Source: Lachnospiraceae bacterium
GTDB lineage: Bacteria > Bacillota > Clostridia > Lachnospirales > Lachnospiraceae
Direction of reading: 5' to 3'
DNA: 64,000 nt
Assembly (NCBI GenBank): GCA_024697225.1
Contig: JAILGA010000143.1
Location: 30,461 to 94,460, forward strand
Both the position numbers and the translations under genes were made by a program. Numbering within the stretch: the first letter of the stretch is position 1; every line of letters starts with the position of its first letter. Under the pieces are notes generated by a model that was not told the DNA's origin, made no database searches, and was given only the letters and a program-made list of their open reading frames with translations. Shown one piece after another: positions 27,623 through 37,378 of this stretch.

Positions 27623-28165
27623 TTACGCATACTGGATCAGCGGGAAGTCAACTTTAAATATAAAGTCTGACTCAAACATCTCCTGCAATTTCTGAAGTAT
27701 CTGATCTTTTGCCTCGGCCTCGTTGGCTCTGAGCCCGTCAAAGGTGTAGGAGGAAACAACCTCCTGAACCACGGACTTGATCCTGGAGAGTCTGCTGTCA
27801 AGGCCGCCGTTTGCCACATCATAGATCTTGTAGCCCTCGCTGTCGGAATTCAGCGACAGGGCAACCTCCAGCTGGACATAATGCGTCTCGCCGTCCTCGC
27901 CGGGTGCAAGCGCTATGGTCATCTTGTTATCGCCGTTGATATCATACATGACAGTCTTCTCAAACGGCACATTTGCGGGAGAACCATAGCCCTGTGTGCT
28001 GTTTGCGATCGTGGTATTGTCTATATTGACAGCCGCCGCCACGTCGGAGATGAGCTTGACGGTCTTGGAATTCGTATTCATTACCGTCAGCATCATAAAG
28101 GCATTGATGCCCATATTGATGATGCACACCGCCAGTATTACTATCGCAAGCATATTTCTCTTCAT
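27623..28165 (-). CDS. fliL: Flagellar basal body-associated protein FliL
   Basis: 180 aa: short cytoplasmic N-terminus, one membrane helix (about 5-28) and an extracytoplasmic FliL domain ending in FKVDFPLIQYA. It associates with stator units. SD AAGGAG; 18 bp after motB. Sequence divergence is typical for the family. Confidence 0.88.
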   Translation of the reverse strand: MKRNMLAIVILAVCIINMGINAFMMLTVMNTNSKTVKLISDVAAAVNIDNTTIANSTQGYGSPANVPFEKTVMYDINGDNKMTIALAPGEDGETHYVQLEVALSLNSDSEGYKIYDVANGGLDSRLSRIKSVVQEVVSSYTFDGLRANEAEAKDQILQKLQEMFESDFIFKVDFPLIQYA

Positions 28166-28182
28166 AACAAGCTCCTTTTTGC

Positions 28183-29004
28183 TTAATACATAGGACTAAG
28201 CGGATTGTAGATCCTTATCTCCACGCGTCTGTTCTTAGATCTTCCCTCGGGTGTCTCATTGGTCGCCACCGGCATATACTCGCCGCGTCCGGTGTGCATG
28301 ATCCTTGAAGGCTCGAGTGTCGTATTCTCAATGAGGTAATTGAACACCGACAGCGCACGTCCGGATGAGAGCTCATCATTGTTGGAATACTTCGCACCGT
28401 GCATGGGCACGTTGTCCGTGTGTCCCTCGATCTCGATGGTGCCGCCGGCATAGCGCTCAAGTATCGCTCCGACCTTGTCGAGGATGGGCTTTGCCTCGTC
28501 CTTTATCACGACTTCACCGGAATCGAAGAGTATCGCGCCCTGGAGAGTCAGCTGGACATACTGGCTGGTGAAATTGAGTTCTATCTGATCCGTGATACCG
28601 TTGGCTTCGAGAGCCGCCGCTATCTGCTCGGCCAGTTTCTCAGACGCCTCAAGCTGCTCCTCAAGAGCCTCCTTTTGGGTATCCTCGCTCTCACCGTCAG
28701 CATCCTTGGACTTATCCTTCTGGGCCTCGTCCACCATACCCATTGAGTTGACATAGATATTCAGTTCATTCAGCTGCGATACGCCGTCTCCGACAAGTGC
28801 TCCCTCGCCGAAGCTCACCTCGCCGCCGTCAAATATGTTAAACGCCTGCGAAAAAGACGCAGCAACAGCTTCGAACTTCTCCTTTTCGATACTGGACATC
28901 GAAAAGAGAAGAACGAAGAAACACAGAAGCAGATTCATAAGATCTGCAAATGTCGATTGCCATGCCGGCGCCCCCTTCGGGGGTTCTTCGGGTTTCTTTG
29001 CCAT
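28183..29004 (-). CDS. motB: Flagellar stator protein MotB
   Basis: 273 aa: N-terminal membrane helix with the ion-channel aspartate (D21 in FADLMNLLLCFFVLLFS), plug region, coiled coil (about 95-125), and a C-terminal OmpA/MotB peptidoglycan-binding domain (about 150-270, EIEGHTDNVPMHG, SSGRALSVFNYL). Pairs with MotA to form the stator; ion specificity cannot be decided from sequence alone. Confidence 0.96.
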   Translation of the reverse strand: MAKKPEEPPKGAPAWQSTFADLMNLLLCFFVLLFSMSSIEKEKFEAVAASFSQAFNIFDGGEVSFGEGALVGDGVSQLNELNIYVNSMGMVDEAQKDKSKDADGESEDTQKEALEEQLEASEKLAEQIAAALEANGITDQIELNFTSQYVQLTLQGAILFDSGEVVIKDEAKPILDKVGAILERYAGGTIEIEGHTDNVPMHGAKYSNNDELSSGRALSVFNYLIENTTLEPSRIMHTGRGEYMPVATNETPEGRSKNRRVEIRIYNPLSPMY

Positions 29005-29027
29005 TAGTAGTTCTCTTTAGTCGGTCA

Positions 29028-29834
29028 TCATTCTTCTCCGCCGCCTGATCCTTCTCCGCTGCTTGCTTCAAAAGCGGCCTTATCTGCGGGCGACAGGAAT
29101 GATTTCAGTTTTTCTTCAGTCACACGCGGGTTTTCACCGGCCTGTATCGAGAGGATTCCCTCTATCATGATACTCTTGGCGGTGTACTCGTCATTATTGA
29201 GATGCTTAAGCTTGGTAGCAGTCGGCGCGCACAGCCAGTTGGCTATGACCGATCCGTACAGGGTCGTGATAAGAGCAACAGCCATGTTAGGACCGATGGC
29301 GGAGGGGTCGTCCATGTTCTGCAGCATGTTGACCAGACCGATCAGGGTTCCGATCATACCCCAGGCAGGACCCATGGATCCTATGTCCTCCCAGACCGCA
29401 ATACGCAGCTTGTGTCTGGAATCGATCGCGTCCATCTCGGCTTCAAGTATGCTCTTGACCAGCTCCGGATCCGTGCCGTCAACTATGAGCAGAAGGCCTT
29501 TCTTCAAAAACGCGTCCTCGATATTGCCCGCCGCCTCTTCGAGAGCCAGCAGACCTTCTTTTCTGGCGGTATTGGACAGAGCGATGATCTGCTTTATATT
29601 CTCTGACACATTGTTGGCCGGGAGCTTCAATATCAGCTTAAGTGACTTAAGACCCGCCAGGAAATCAGGCAGCGTATTGCTGGCCAGAACACACATGAAA
29701 GAGCCGATGACCGTCACGAAGAATGACGGAATATCTATCATGTTCTTGAACGCCGTGACGCCTCCGGAGGTGATGATACCGATGACCATGGCGACCAGAC
29801 ACATTCCCAGGCCGATTAATGTTGCAATATCCAC
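29028..29834 (-). CDS. motA: Flagellar stator protein MotA
   Basis: 268 aa with four membrane helices: two N-terminal, then a cytoplasmic loop (about 60-150) and two near the C-terminal half with conserved stator prolines (GPAWGMIGTLIGLVNML, about 155-172). Start GTG with GAGGT upstream. In Bacillus subtilis motAB is at another locus; here it lies between flbD and fliL. Confidence 0.96.
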   Translation of the reverse strand: MDIATLIGLGMCLVAMVIGIITSGGVTAFKNMIDIPSFFVTVIGSFMCVLASNTLPDFLAGLKSLKLILKLPANNVSENIKQIIALSNTARKEGLLALEEAAGNIEDAFLKKGLLLIVDGTDPELVKSILEAEMDAIDSRHKLRIAVWEDIGSMGPAWGMIGTLIGLVNMLQNMDDPSAIGPNMAVALITTLYGSVIANWLCAPTATKLKHLNNDEYTAKSIMIEGILSIQAGENPRVTEEKLKSFLSPADKAAFEASSGEGSGGGEE

Positions 29835-29870
29835 TTTATGCTACCTCATAAACGCAAAAAATCCGGGACA

Positions 29871-30083
29871 TCAGGCACCCCTTTCCGCGTCTGCGAACGC
29901 GGCTGCCATGATCTCCTTTTTGTACGATTTTATCAGTTCGATTACTTCCTGTCTACTTTCCTTAACCAATAACTTCTGCCCCGATGTGAACGTCAGAAGC
30001 GTGTCCGGCGTCTCCTCCACCGATTGGATGAGGTCAGTGTTCACAGTGATCATAAGTCCGTTCATACGCGTTACATTGATCAT
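29871..30083 (-). CDS. flbD: FlbD/SwrD family motility protein
   Basis: 70 aa, one compact domain: INVTRMNG, DLIQSVEETPDTLLTFTSGQ, KLLVKES. Family members include Bacillus SwrD (YlzI), which raises flagellar motor power and lies after flgE, as here. The frame extends to 30128, but homologues begin at M-I-x-V-T-R, matching the ATG at 30083, preceded by GGGGGT. 36 bp before motA. Confidence 0.88.
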   Translation of the reverse strand: MINVTRMNGLMITVNTDLIQSVEETPDTLLTFTSGQKLLVKESRQEVIELIKSYKKEIMAAAFADAERGA

Positions 30084-30116
30084 CAGACACATACCCCCGA
30101 ATACACATACCCATAA

Positions 30117-30145
30117 AATATACCACAAAAACAGCCCGTGGTAAA
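30117..30145 (-). promoter_or_regulatory. Candidate promoter of the flbD-motA half-operon
   Basis: Minus strand: TTTACC (30140-30145), 17 bp, TATATT (30117-30122), 34 bp before the flbD start. It lies downstream of the terminator at 30219-30247, so it could restart transcription for the second half of the fla/che operon. The surrounding 30129-30271 interval holds no gene. Confidence 0.6.
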
Positions 30146-30218
30146 GAAATAATATAAACTAAATATAGTATAAATATTGCCGTTATACAGGTCATTATTG
30201 ACCGGCACGACCATAGTC

Positions 30219-30247
30219 AAAAATGCCTCGCGGTCGCCCACGAGGCA
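30219..30247 (-). terminator. Intrinsic terminator after flgE
   Basis: Stem TGCCTCG/CGAGGCA (30224-30230 with 30241-30247, 10-nt loop) followed on the minus strand by five U residues (30219-30223). It lies 25 bp after the flgE stop and would end or attenuate the flgB-flgE transcript. Confidence 0.8.
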
Positions 30248-30271
30248 CTTTGAACCATTATAAACCGATCA

Positions 30272-32065
30272 TCATCTCTTGAGGTTCGTAAGCTCTTCAA
30301 GAAGTGTGTCAGATACGGTGATGATACGGCTGTTTGCCTGGAAGCCTCTCTGGGTCGTGATCATCGTCGTGAACTCGCTGGAGAGGTCAACATTACTCAT
30401 TTCCAGAACACCGGTGTTCATCTTGCCGCCTGAAGCCTCGATCTCCTGGATCGTCGCGTCGCCGGAGTTGTTGGTCTGTCTGTAGAGGTTGTCGCCGCCC
30501 TTTTCAAGACCGGAGGCATTGGCAAACTCTGCGGTGGCAATCTGTCCGAGGAGCTTGGTCTGGCCGTTTGAATAGGATGCCCAGATCTTTCCTGTCACCT
30601 CGACCGAGATGCCGTTCATGGTTCCGACCATACGTCCGGTGTTATTGCCGTCCGTATCGCCCTTGGTCGCCTTGAAGGTTGAAGATCCGTTGGTATTGAT
30701 GTTGGTCAGAGTGGTTGCATCGACCTCGATATTCTTAAAGCTCTCAAGGCCGCGGGGCGGATCGTTGGTGAATTTCATGGTCATATTGCTCCCGCCGGTG
30801 ATCGCGCCTGTATCGGGATCAAAGGTGACTATGCTCGTCTTGTTCTCGCTGGAGATATAGAGCTTTCCGCCGGAGAAATAATATGTTGCATCCTTACCGT
30901 AGCTGTCTATCTCGGCATCGGACATTCCGAAGAACTCGCCGCCGACTCCGGCAAGAGGGCCTGACACGGTTTTTCCGCCGTCATTGACGATGGTGGCCGA
31001 AGATTTCAGTTCCTGGAGACTGCGCGCCGTAGCGGAATCTGTAGCTGAAGCAAAGGCATTTGCCGGAATACTGGTCGCAGGATCCGTACTGTAATCGTCC
31101 ACCGCCGCATTGGTGATATCGGAGGCCACTTTACCCGATACCAGATTTCTGTTCCATACATGGCTCTCGCCAAAGGTTACGCCGCCGAGAGGATCGGCCG
31201 CATTAAGTCTGTCGATGCCGATAGACTGATTGTCGGAATCAAGTATGTCTGTGAGGGTGATGGTGTACATCGGCTGATTCTTGGGGGTGATACCTGTCTT
31301 GCCGACATCGTAGTATTTATCCATCTGAGTCTTCATGGGCTCTTCCATGGATGCAGGCAGAGGATTCATGTTCGAAGTCGTCATGGGGGTACCGTCGGCA
31401 TTCTTCATCTGCTTTACGGAGAATCTGGCAGTGTAGAGATAGCCCCTGTCATCATAGAATTCCAGTGTCATGGTGCGTCCTGCCGCCGCCTTGACATTTG
31501 AATCATTCTGGTCGATATTTCCGGTCATCACGCTCTTGGTGGTTGCGGCTGCGGGATAGGTTGTATTCTCGGCATTCATCAGCTGAAGCCTGCCGATACC
31601 CGAGTTGACATCAACCTGATAAGCTCCGTTCTCGTCCTGATAAGCTCCCCAGCCCTGGACAAGATAACCGTTGGACTGCATTGCGAGATTGCCCACACCG
31701 TCGAGATAGAAGGAACCGTCTCTCGTATAGAGCTGCTCCTGTCCGTTATTGACCACAAAGAAGGCATCTCCGGAGATCATGATATCAAAGGGATTGTTTG
31801 TCGTCTGGCTGGCGCCCTGCTGATCTATGGCAGTTGAGATAGCACTGGTCTGAACACCCAGACCTATCTGTCTTGCGTTCACGCCGCCCATCCTCTCGGA
31901 GGCGCCCGATGCATTCTGGGTGGTCTGGTACATGATATCCGAGAAGGTCATGCTCTGCGATTTATAGGCCGTGGTGTTGACGTTGGCAATATTGTTACCG
32001 ATGACGTCCATTCTCGTCTGATGGGTTTTGAGTCCGGCCACGCCGGAAAAAAGTGAGCGCATCAT
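30272..32065 (-). CDS. flgE: Flagellar hook protein FlgE
   Basis: 597 aa. N-terminal rod/hook motif (GLKTHQTRMDVIGNNIANVN, about 10-29) and C-terminal helical motif (VDLSSEFTTMITTQRGFQAN, about 560-580) form the coiled-coil core; the variable outer domains between them are larger than in enteric FlgE. Its start overlaps the flgD stop (ATGA). Followed by a terminator. Confidence 0.96.
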   Translation of the reverse strand: MMRSLFSGVAGLKTHQTRMDVIGNNIANVNTTAYKSQSMTFSDIMYQTTQNASGASERMGGVNARQIGLGVQTSAISTAIDQQGASQTTNNPFDIMISGDAFFVVNNGQEQLYTRDGSFYLDGVGNLAMQSNGYLVQGWGAYQDENGAYQVDVNSGIGRLQLMNAENTTYPAAATTKSVMTGNIDQNDSNVKAAAGRTMTLEFYDDRGYLYTARFSVKQMKNADGTPMTTSNMNPLPASMEEPMKTQMDKYYDVGKTGITPKNQPMYTITLTDILDSDNQSIGIDRLNAADPLGGVTFGESHVWNRNLVSGKVASDITNAAVDDYSTDPATSIPANAFASATDSATARSLQELKSSATIVNDGGKTVSGPLAGVGGEFFGMSDAEIDSYGKDATYYFSGGKLYISSENKTSIVTFDPDTGAITGGSNMTMKFTNDPPRGLESFKNIEVDATTLTNINTNGSSTFKATKGDTDGNNTGRMVGTMNGISVEVTGKIWASYSNGQTKLLGQIATAEFANASGLEKGGDNLYRQTNNSGDATIQEIEASGGKMNTGVLEMSNVDLSSEFTTMITTQRGFQANSRIITVSDTLLEELTNLKR

Positions 32066-32790
32066 AGGGCAGTTCCCTCCGTTTCTTTTACTTCTTCTGT
32101 TTCGGTTTCTGTTGCGGTTTCCTTGTTATCCTCTTCGGCGTTCTTCGCATTTTCCTCTTCAAGAGCCCTGAGAGATGCGATCCTGTTGCGAAGCTGCGTG
32201 AGCGATGTCACATATGAGCTGTCCATGAGCTGCTTCGTACTGTCGGAGAAGGCATCATATATCGCTCCGAGAGCGTCAACCTTGCCTGCGTCCGCCAAAG
32301 TGAGCTCATTTACATTCGGCATCTTGTCAATCTCCGCGGCGAGGGCTTCTATCGCTTTGACCGCATTCGCGTAATCATCGCTCATAACCTCCGATACATC
32401 GCCTGCGCTGAAGGTTCTGCCGTCCACCGTGATATATGCCTTGTTTCCCGAATACGTCACCGAATCGACCTGTCCCTGGAGCGGATCCCTCAGACCGTTG
32501 TCATCCGTGGGATTAATTGTTACAAGCTTTCCTACCAGCTCGGAAGCCCTTGAGAGCTCGAGCGATTTTGACATGTTCTGCATCTGCTCAAGTTCCGAGA
32601 ATGTGGCGTACTGGGAGATATACTCCGTGTTCGATGTGGGTTCAAGGGGATCCTGATACTTCATCTGAGCCACCAGAAGCGTCATGAACTGGTCCTTGTC
32701 CACATTGCTGGATGCGCTCTTCTGATCCTTGCTCATGGCCGATTCCATATTGGTAACCTGGCCCTTGTCAACTACTGCACTGACTCCCAT
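32062..32790 (-). CDS. flgD: Hook assembly scaffold protein FlgD
   Basis: 242 aa. The conserved N-terminal part includes DKDQFMTLLVAQMKYQDPL (about 31-49) and YISQYATFSELEQM, which chaperones hook growth; the C-terminal region is Glu/Thr-rich. The frame opens at 32862, but AAAGG lies 7 nt before the ATG at 32790, chosen as the start. Confidence 0.94.
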   Translation of the reverse strand: MGVSAVVDKGQVTNMESAMSKDQKSASSNVDKDQFMTLLVAQMKYQDPLEPTSNTEYISQYATFSELEQMQNMSKSLELSRASELVGKLVTINPTDDNGLRDPLQGQVDSVTYSGNKAYITVDGRTFSAGDVSEVMSDDYANAVKAIEALAAEIDKMPNVNELTLADAGKVDALGAIYDAFSDSTKQLMDSSYVTSLTQLRNRIASLRALEEENAKNAEEDNKETATETETEEVKETEGTAL

Positions 32791-32876
32791 AATGATCCTT
32801 TCCGAAAACTCCGTTTCTCTTGAGTATCTGCGATCTCCGACCGCGTGATTATGTTGAAACACCCGTATCCGGTCTC

Positions 32877-34454
32877 TTACGCGGTGTAGTCCACCGAATT
32901 TCCGTTTGCAGCCATCATTTCAGCCGCGAGCTTCGTCTCCTCGTCCGCGTTCTCCTCGTCCTCTTCGCCGAGATTGATACGTCTCGTTCCCCTGGGTCCC
33001 TGGGCACGTATGCCTTCGTCTCTGCGCCTGTCGGCCTCTTCACCGGTCTGCTGTCCGCCCGTGCCGTTATCAAGGGTGCGTCCACCGACTGTGACCTCTA
33101 CCGCCTCGACTCTTATACCCTGCTCATCAAGCCTCTGCTGCAGGGTCGAGAGCTGGCTCTCAACCGCCTGCCTGACAGTCTCATTCTCGACCACGAACTG
33201 TGCCACCATCCTGCCCTGTGCATCCTGAGCCACCGTTATATGCACATTGCCGAGGCTTGCGGGATGAAGAGTGAGTTCCATACTGGTCACATCAGAGCTC
33301 ATATCAACCCTTATCTGCTCAGTGATCTGCCTGACTATATCGACCATCTGCTGCTGCCTCGCTTCAGGCGTCTGCTCGACGGGCATCGCCTCATTGAAAG
33401 CCGCCTGAGCCTCATTCATGCGTCCGGCTATCTGGCTTATCACGGTTTCGGCCGCATTGTGCTCCTCTGCGGTATTTCCGTGCTCCCTGCGGTCTCTTCT
33501 GCTCTCACGTCCGCCATCATCGTTCTGACTCTGGGTTTTCTGAACATTTTCCGCGACCACATTCCCGCCGTCCGTCACGGTTACTTCTACAGTCTCGGTA
33601 TTGCCTTCACTGTCGGTTTTTGTGATCTTGAAATCCGCGGGCTCGTCCTTTGCCCGGCCTACAGCTTCCTGTTCATCAGCAGGGATCGCGCCGGCCTCTT
33701 CCATGCTTTCGGCATCGACATTAACCGCTGTCAGCTCCTCTATCTGTTCGGGAGTGATCCCCAGTTCCTCAGTCTCACCCTGTGCAAAAGCCAGGATTTC
33801 CTTGAGATCACTGTACAGATCCGCATCTGTGATGAACACCATGGGGTCGCTCTCACCCGTTACTTCCATGACAAGCGCTGTCAGATTTGCCGGGTCAAGA
33901 AGCTGTACCGCCGAAAGTCCCAGCGTCTCCATTGCCGTTTCTATATCCTCGATGGAAACATCCAGCTTCACTGCGATCTCGGACATAATATTACGCCCGG
34001 CATCATCGGCTGCGCTTTGGAGATCCTTCTCCCCTTCGTCATCCGTGACACGGGCGTTATCATCGCTCTTTACAGCCTGTTTCTCATTCACAGGCTCTTT
34101 TACATTCGCGGTATCATCTCCCGATCCGCTCTGTTTAACGGCATCCTTCTTGTCATCTGCTGCCGTCATGTTGTTCCTGTCCGCCGTGCTCCCCTGTCTG
34201 TCCGCCGTTTTTGCGGCTGCAGCCACGGGAAGATCCGCCGACTTTACATCGCCCGAAGCTCCAAATGCCATAGCCTGGCCTGTCTTCGCGGCTTCCAATA
34301 CCTCTGTTGCTTTTTCGATCAGTTTCCCGAACTCACCCGGAGCCTGTGCTCCGTCAACATCCCTGTTTAGCGCCCTGCCTCCCTGCATCTGTGCGTTCTG
34401 GACCTGGATCATGCCTGTAAAGGCATCCATACCCTGAACCGGTGCGCCTGACAT
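32877..34454 (-). CDS. fliK: Flagellar hook-length control protein FliK
   Basis: 525 aa: a long, low-complexity, charged N-terminal ruler region and a C-terminal Flg_hook domain (about 385-465, MELTLHPASLGNVHITV, QLSTLQQRLDEQGIRVEAV). It measures the hook and triggers the FlhB substrate switch. The start was moved from TTG 34472 to ATG 34454 because AAAGGA lies between them, 9 nt upstream. The opposite strand carries a long open frame that is a codon-usage shadow. Confidence 0.92.
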   Translation of the reverse strand: MSGAPVQGMDAFTGMIQVQNAQMQGGRALNRDVDGAQAPGEFGKLIEKATEVLEAAKTGQAMAFGASGDVKSADLPVAAAAKTADRQGSTADRNNMTAADDKKDAVKQSGSGDDTANVKEPVNEKQAVKSDDNARVTDDEGEKDLQSAADDAGRNIMSEIAVKLDVSIEDIETAMETLGLSAVQLLDPANLTALVMEVTGESDPMVFITDADLYSDLKEILAFAQGETEELGITPEQIEELTAVNVDAESMEEAGAIPADEQEAVGRAKDEPADFKITKTDSEGNTETVEVTVTDGGNVVAENVQKTQSQNDDGGRESRRDRREHGNTAEEHNAAETVISQIAGRMNEAQAAFNEAMPVEQTPEARQQQMVDIVRQITEQIRVDMSSDVTSMELTLHPASLGNVHITVAQDAQGRMVAQFVVENETVRQAVESQLSTLQQRLDEQGIRVEAVEVTVGGRTLDNGTGGQQTGEEADRRRDEGIRAQGPRGTRRINLGEEDEENADEETKLAAEMMAANGNSVDYTA

Positions 34455-34533
34455 ATCATCTTTTCCTTTCAAAAAACTAAGTAGTTATCGCTTGCTATGA
34501 AATATATCGGACGGTATTGATAAAACTTTAGGG

Positions 34534-35541
34534 TCAATTTAATCCCGGCAAAGTATCAGGTTCAAGAAGCTGTGTGACCACACCTGCGGGCTCCGCCTCC
34601 ATCGCACCGAGTATCGAGCCTCTGTCGTCCGCGGACATCTGTTTTAATATTCTTGCCGCAAGCTCCGCATCACCCTTGTTGTTGACCAGATCCTCCATGA
34701 TGCCGGCAGCCTTCTTTGCCTTCATCGAAGCGTAGGTCTGCGCGTACTTCCTGACCTCCTCCGTATCCATGTACGACTTAACCGCCTCCTGATACAGCTC
34801 GGCGGCGAGCTCGGGATCTATGCCCTCGTAGTACTTCATATACTCTTCGGGTCCCGGTCCGTTCTCCGCATATATCACCTGCTCGTAAAAGTCCGCCTTC
34901 ACCTCTTCAAACTGCTGCTGTTCCTCCTCAAAAGGCGCAAGCCTGTTCACTTCGGCCTGCTGCTCGGCTATCATCTGTGCATATTCATTGTTCCTCTGCT
35001 GTGCCTCGGCGAGTTCATTTTCAAGCTGCCTTATATACGCGCTCCCGGCGCCTCCCGAACCTCCGGATTCCTCGTCTGTATTTCCGGAAACGCCTTCCTC
35101 CTCATCATTTCCGAAGCCGGGCAGGATTATCTCGGGCGTTGTCCCGTCGCCCTCATTGACGGTTATGCCCGTTTCACTGTTTTCGTCCTGCTGCAGCTGC
35201 AAAAGCGCCGACTCGGGCAGTATCCTGTTAAGAACAGGGACCTTCCCGATGACAGGGGCAAGGACCTGGGATCCGAAGCCGCCGACATCGAGTTTTACAA
35301 GAAGCGCCATGATGGCGAGCCACATAAGGATAATGAGGAGTGTGATCAGAAAGGTTGCAAATCCGCTGCCCACATCCTCAGTCTCGAGATCAGCCTCCTT
35401 CTCCGAAAGCTCCCTGCGCCTCTTTTTGCGTTCCTTCCTGCTCTCCTTCTCCTCAGCGGCAAGACGCTTTTTCTCTTCCTTCAGCTTCTGCCGCTGTTCT
35501 TTTTCATCAAGGCCTTCAAATTCATCCGTAAACTCTGCCAT
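34534..35541 (-). CDS. motE: MotE family flagellar protein (MgtE-N/FliG-like domain)
   Basis: 335 aa: basic/acidic coiled-coil N-terminus (about 5-55), one membrane helix (about 62-85), an exterior Glu/Gly/Ser-rich linker and coiled coil, and a C-terminal helical MgtE-N/FliG-like domain (about 240-330, YASMKAKKAAGIMEDL, ILKQMSADDRGSILGAM). It occupies the ylxF position of Bacillus. MotE acts as a MotB-stabilising chaperone in rhizobia; that role here is by family only. ATG 35541 is preferred over 35550 for SD spacing (GGAGGT). Confidence 0.82.
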   Translation of the reverse strand: MAEFTDEFEGLDEKEQRQKLKEEKKRLAAEEKESRKERKKRRRELSEKEADLETEDVGSGFATFLITLLIILMWLAIMALLVKLDVGGFGSQVLAPVIGKVPVLNRILPESALLQLQQDENSETGITVNEGDGTTPEIILPGFGNDEEEGVSGNTDEESGGSGGAGSAYIRQLENELAEAQQRNNEYAQMIAEQQAEVNRLAPFEEEQQQFEEVKADFYEQVIYAENGPGPEEYMKYYEGIDPELAAELYQEAVKSYMDTEEVRKYAQTYASMKAKKAAGIMEDLVNNKGDAELAARILKQMSADDRGSILGAMEAEPAGVVTQLLEPDTLPGLN

Positions 35542-35561
35542 AAATATCATTACCTCCAGGC

Positions 35562-36011
35562 TCAGCCGCCCGTTTTTCCACCGTAAACAAAACTGGTTCT
35601 CTCGTCGTTTATCTTGGCCTCCTCGGCCCTCTCCTCACGAAGGAACGCTTCAAACGCCTTTTCCCGCAGTCTCTCCTGTATCTTGCGCTCCTGGATCGCC
35701 TCCGTGAGCCTCTGCCGTTCAAGCTCCACCTGCTTCCCGGCGCGGAGCACATTCGAATTCTGCGAGGCTATCATCTCATCCATCACTGCAACCGCGTTAT
35801 TGTTCTCTATTATATCAATGGCCGGAACAGCTTCGTTTCTGAGCTCGTTTCCCTTATCCACGTACACGGCTCTTCTTATCTTTAGCTGTTCAAGCTTTTC
35901 CTCTTCTTCCGCCAGCCTTGCCTGAGCCATGGCAAAAGCACTCTTTTGCTGCTCCTCCTGCTTTTCCCTGATATTCAGGATATTCTGCATACGGTATCTG
36001 AAGCGCGCCAT
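35562..36011 (-). CDS. fliJ: Flagellar export chaperone FliJ
   Basis: 149 aa, almost entirely coiled coil (YRMQNILNIREKQEEQQKSAF...), the normal form and size for FliJ, the stalk of the FliHIJ ATPase. ATG 36011 is chosen (GAGG 7 nt upstream); a TTG two codons earlier overlaps the fliI stop. Confidence 0.9.
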   Translation of the reverse strand: MARFRYRMQNILNIREKQEEQQKSAFAMAQARLAEEEEKLEQLKIRRAVYVDKGNELRNEAVPAIDIIENNNAVAVMDEMIASQNSNVLRAGKQVELERQRLTEAIQERKIQERLREKAFEAFLREERAEEAKINDERTSFVYGGKTGG

Positions 36012-36013
36012 GA

Positions 36014-37366
36014 TCAATCCTCAAAGATGCTCTCAAGCATACTCACTTCCTCATCGAAGTCGAACTTCTCCTGAGTATCCTGCATGAGGAATTCATTTAC
36101 CCTGTCTATCTTGGATATGGCATAATCGATGGAAGGATTCGCGCCGCTCTTGTACGCTCCGATATTTATCAGATCCTCCGCGTTGTTATAAGTGGCCAGT
36201 ACATTTTTGAGTTTTCCGCTTGCTTTCTTGTGTTCCGCCGTGGCTATGGAACTCATGCACCTTGATATACTGGCCAGCACATCGATGGCAGGATAGTGGT
36301 TCTTTGCGACCAGGTTTCTGTTCAGGAAAATGTGGCCGTCCAGAATACCTCTTGCTGTATCGGTTATCGGTTCGTTGAAATCGTCACCATCCACAAGTAC
36401 CGCGTAAAGCCCCGTGATTGAACCCTTCTCGGAGCGCCCGGCCCTCTCAAGGAGCTTGGGCATCTCGGCGTATACACTTGGCGGATATCCCCTTGACACC
36501 GGGGGTTCGCCGTTTGCCAGCCCTATCTCGCGCTGTGCCATTGAAAACCTGGTCAGGTTGTCCATCATAAGAAGAACATCCTTGCCCTGATCCCTGAAAA
36601 ACTCGGCTATCGCCGTTGCGGTCTTTGCGGCTTTCATTCTCTCAAGAGCCGGCTTGTCAGAGGTTGCGATCACGACCACGGATCTCTTCATTCCCTCCTC
36701 ACCGAGGTCTCTCTCGACAAATTCCCTCACTTCACGTCCGCGCTCGCCGATAAGAGCCACTACATTGATGTCTGCGTTGGTATTCCTGGCAAACATTCCC
36801 ATAAGAGTGGATTTTCCCACTCCCGATCCGGCAAAGATACCGATCCGCTGACCTTTGCCTATCGTGAGAAGCCCGTCAACCGCCTTGACACCGAGGGAAA
36901 GCACCTCGGAAATGGGCGGTCTGTGCATGGCATCGGGCGGAAGGCTCTCAACCGATCTGGGAATCCCGCCAGGTATTGTGCCTCCCGGATCATCCGAAGA
37001 AGAATCAAGACGCCCGAAACCGTCAAGAGTTTTACCGATCAGATCGTTGCTCACATATACCTGCAGCGCCTCATCGGTATTCTCGACTATGGAGCCCTCA
37101 CCTATGCCGTAGGTATTCTCATAGGGCATCAGCAGCACCTTTCCGTTCTTGAAGCCCACAACCTCAGAAAGTGCGGGTTCGCCGCTCATCGCGCCGCCGC
37201 CCTCCTTGTCCTTGGGATATATCTTACATATATCGCCCATTCTGGCCACGGGTCCTGCCGATTCAATTGTGAGGCCGACCACATTAACGACCTTACCCCT
37301 CATCTTATAGTAGGTGCCGGTCTCAGCCTTTTGATACTTGGAATAGTCTATGACGGGAGGTTTCAT
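36014..37366 (-). CDS. fliI: Flagellar export ATPase FliI
   Basis: 450 aa F1-beta-like ATPase powering type III export. Walker A GSGVGKST (about 179-186), Walker B DVLLMMDNLTRF, and the downstream KGSITGLYAVLVDGDD segment are all intact. SD GGAGG 6-7 nt upstream. It lies 12 bp after fliH. Confidence 0.97.
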   Translation of the reverse strand: MKPPVIDYSKYQKAETGTYYKMRGKVVNVVGLTIESAGPVARMGDICKIYPKDKEGGGAMSGEPALSEVVGFKNGKVLLMPYENTYGIGEGSIVENTDEALQVYVSNDLIGKTLDGFGRLDSSSDDPGGTIPGGIPRSVESLPPDAMHRPPISEVLSLGVKAVDGLLTIGKGQRIGIFAGSGVGKSTLMGMFARNTNADINVVALIGERGREVREFVERDLGEEGMKRSVVVIATSDKPALERMKAAKTATAIAEFFRDQGKDVLLMMDNLTRFSMAQREIGLANGEPPVSRGYPPSVYAEMPKLLERAGRSEKGSITGLYAVLVDGDDFNEPITDTARGILDGHIFLNRNLVAKNHYPAIDVLASISRCMSSIATAEHKKASGKLKNVLATYNNAEDLINIGAYKSGANPSIDYAISKIDRVNEFLMQDTQEKFDFDEEVSMLESIFED

Positions 37367-37378
37367 GATATACCTCCG

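Noticed and set aside
32820..34370. 516-aa open frame on the plus strand
   Set aside because: Opposite fliK; no SD, no recognisable domain, composition mirrors fliK codons. A shadow frame.
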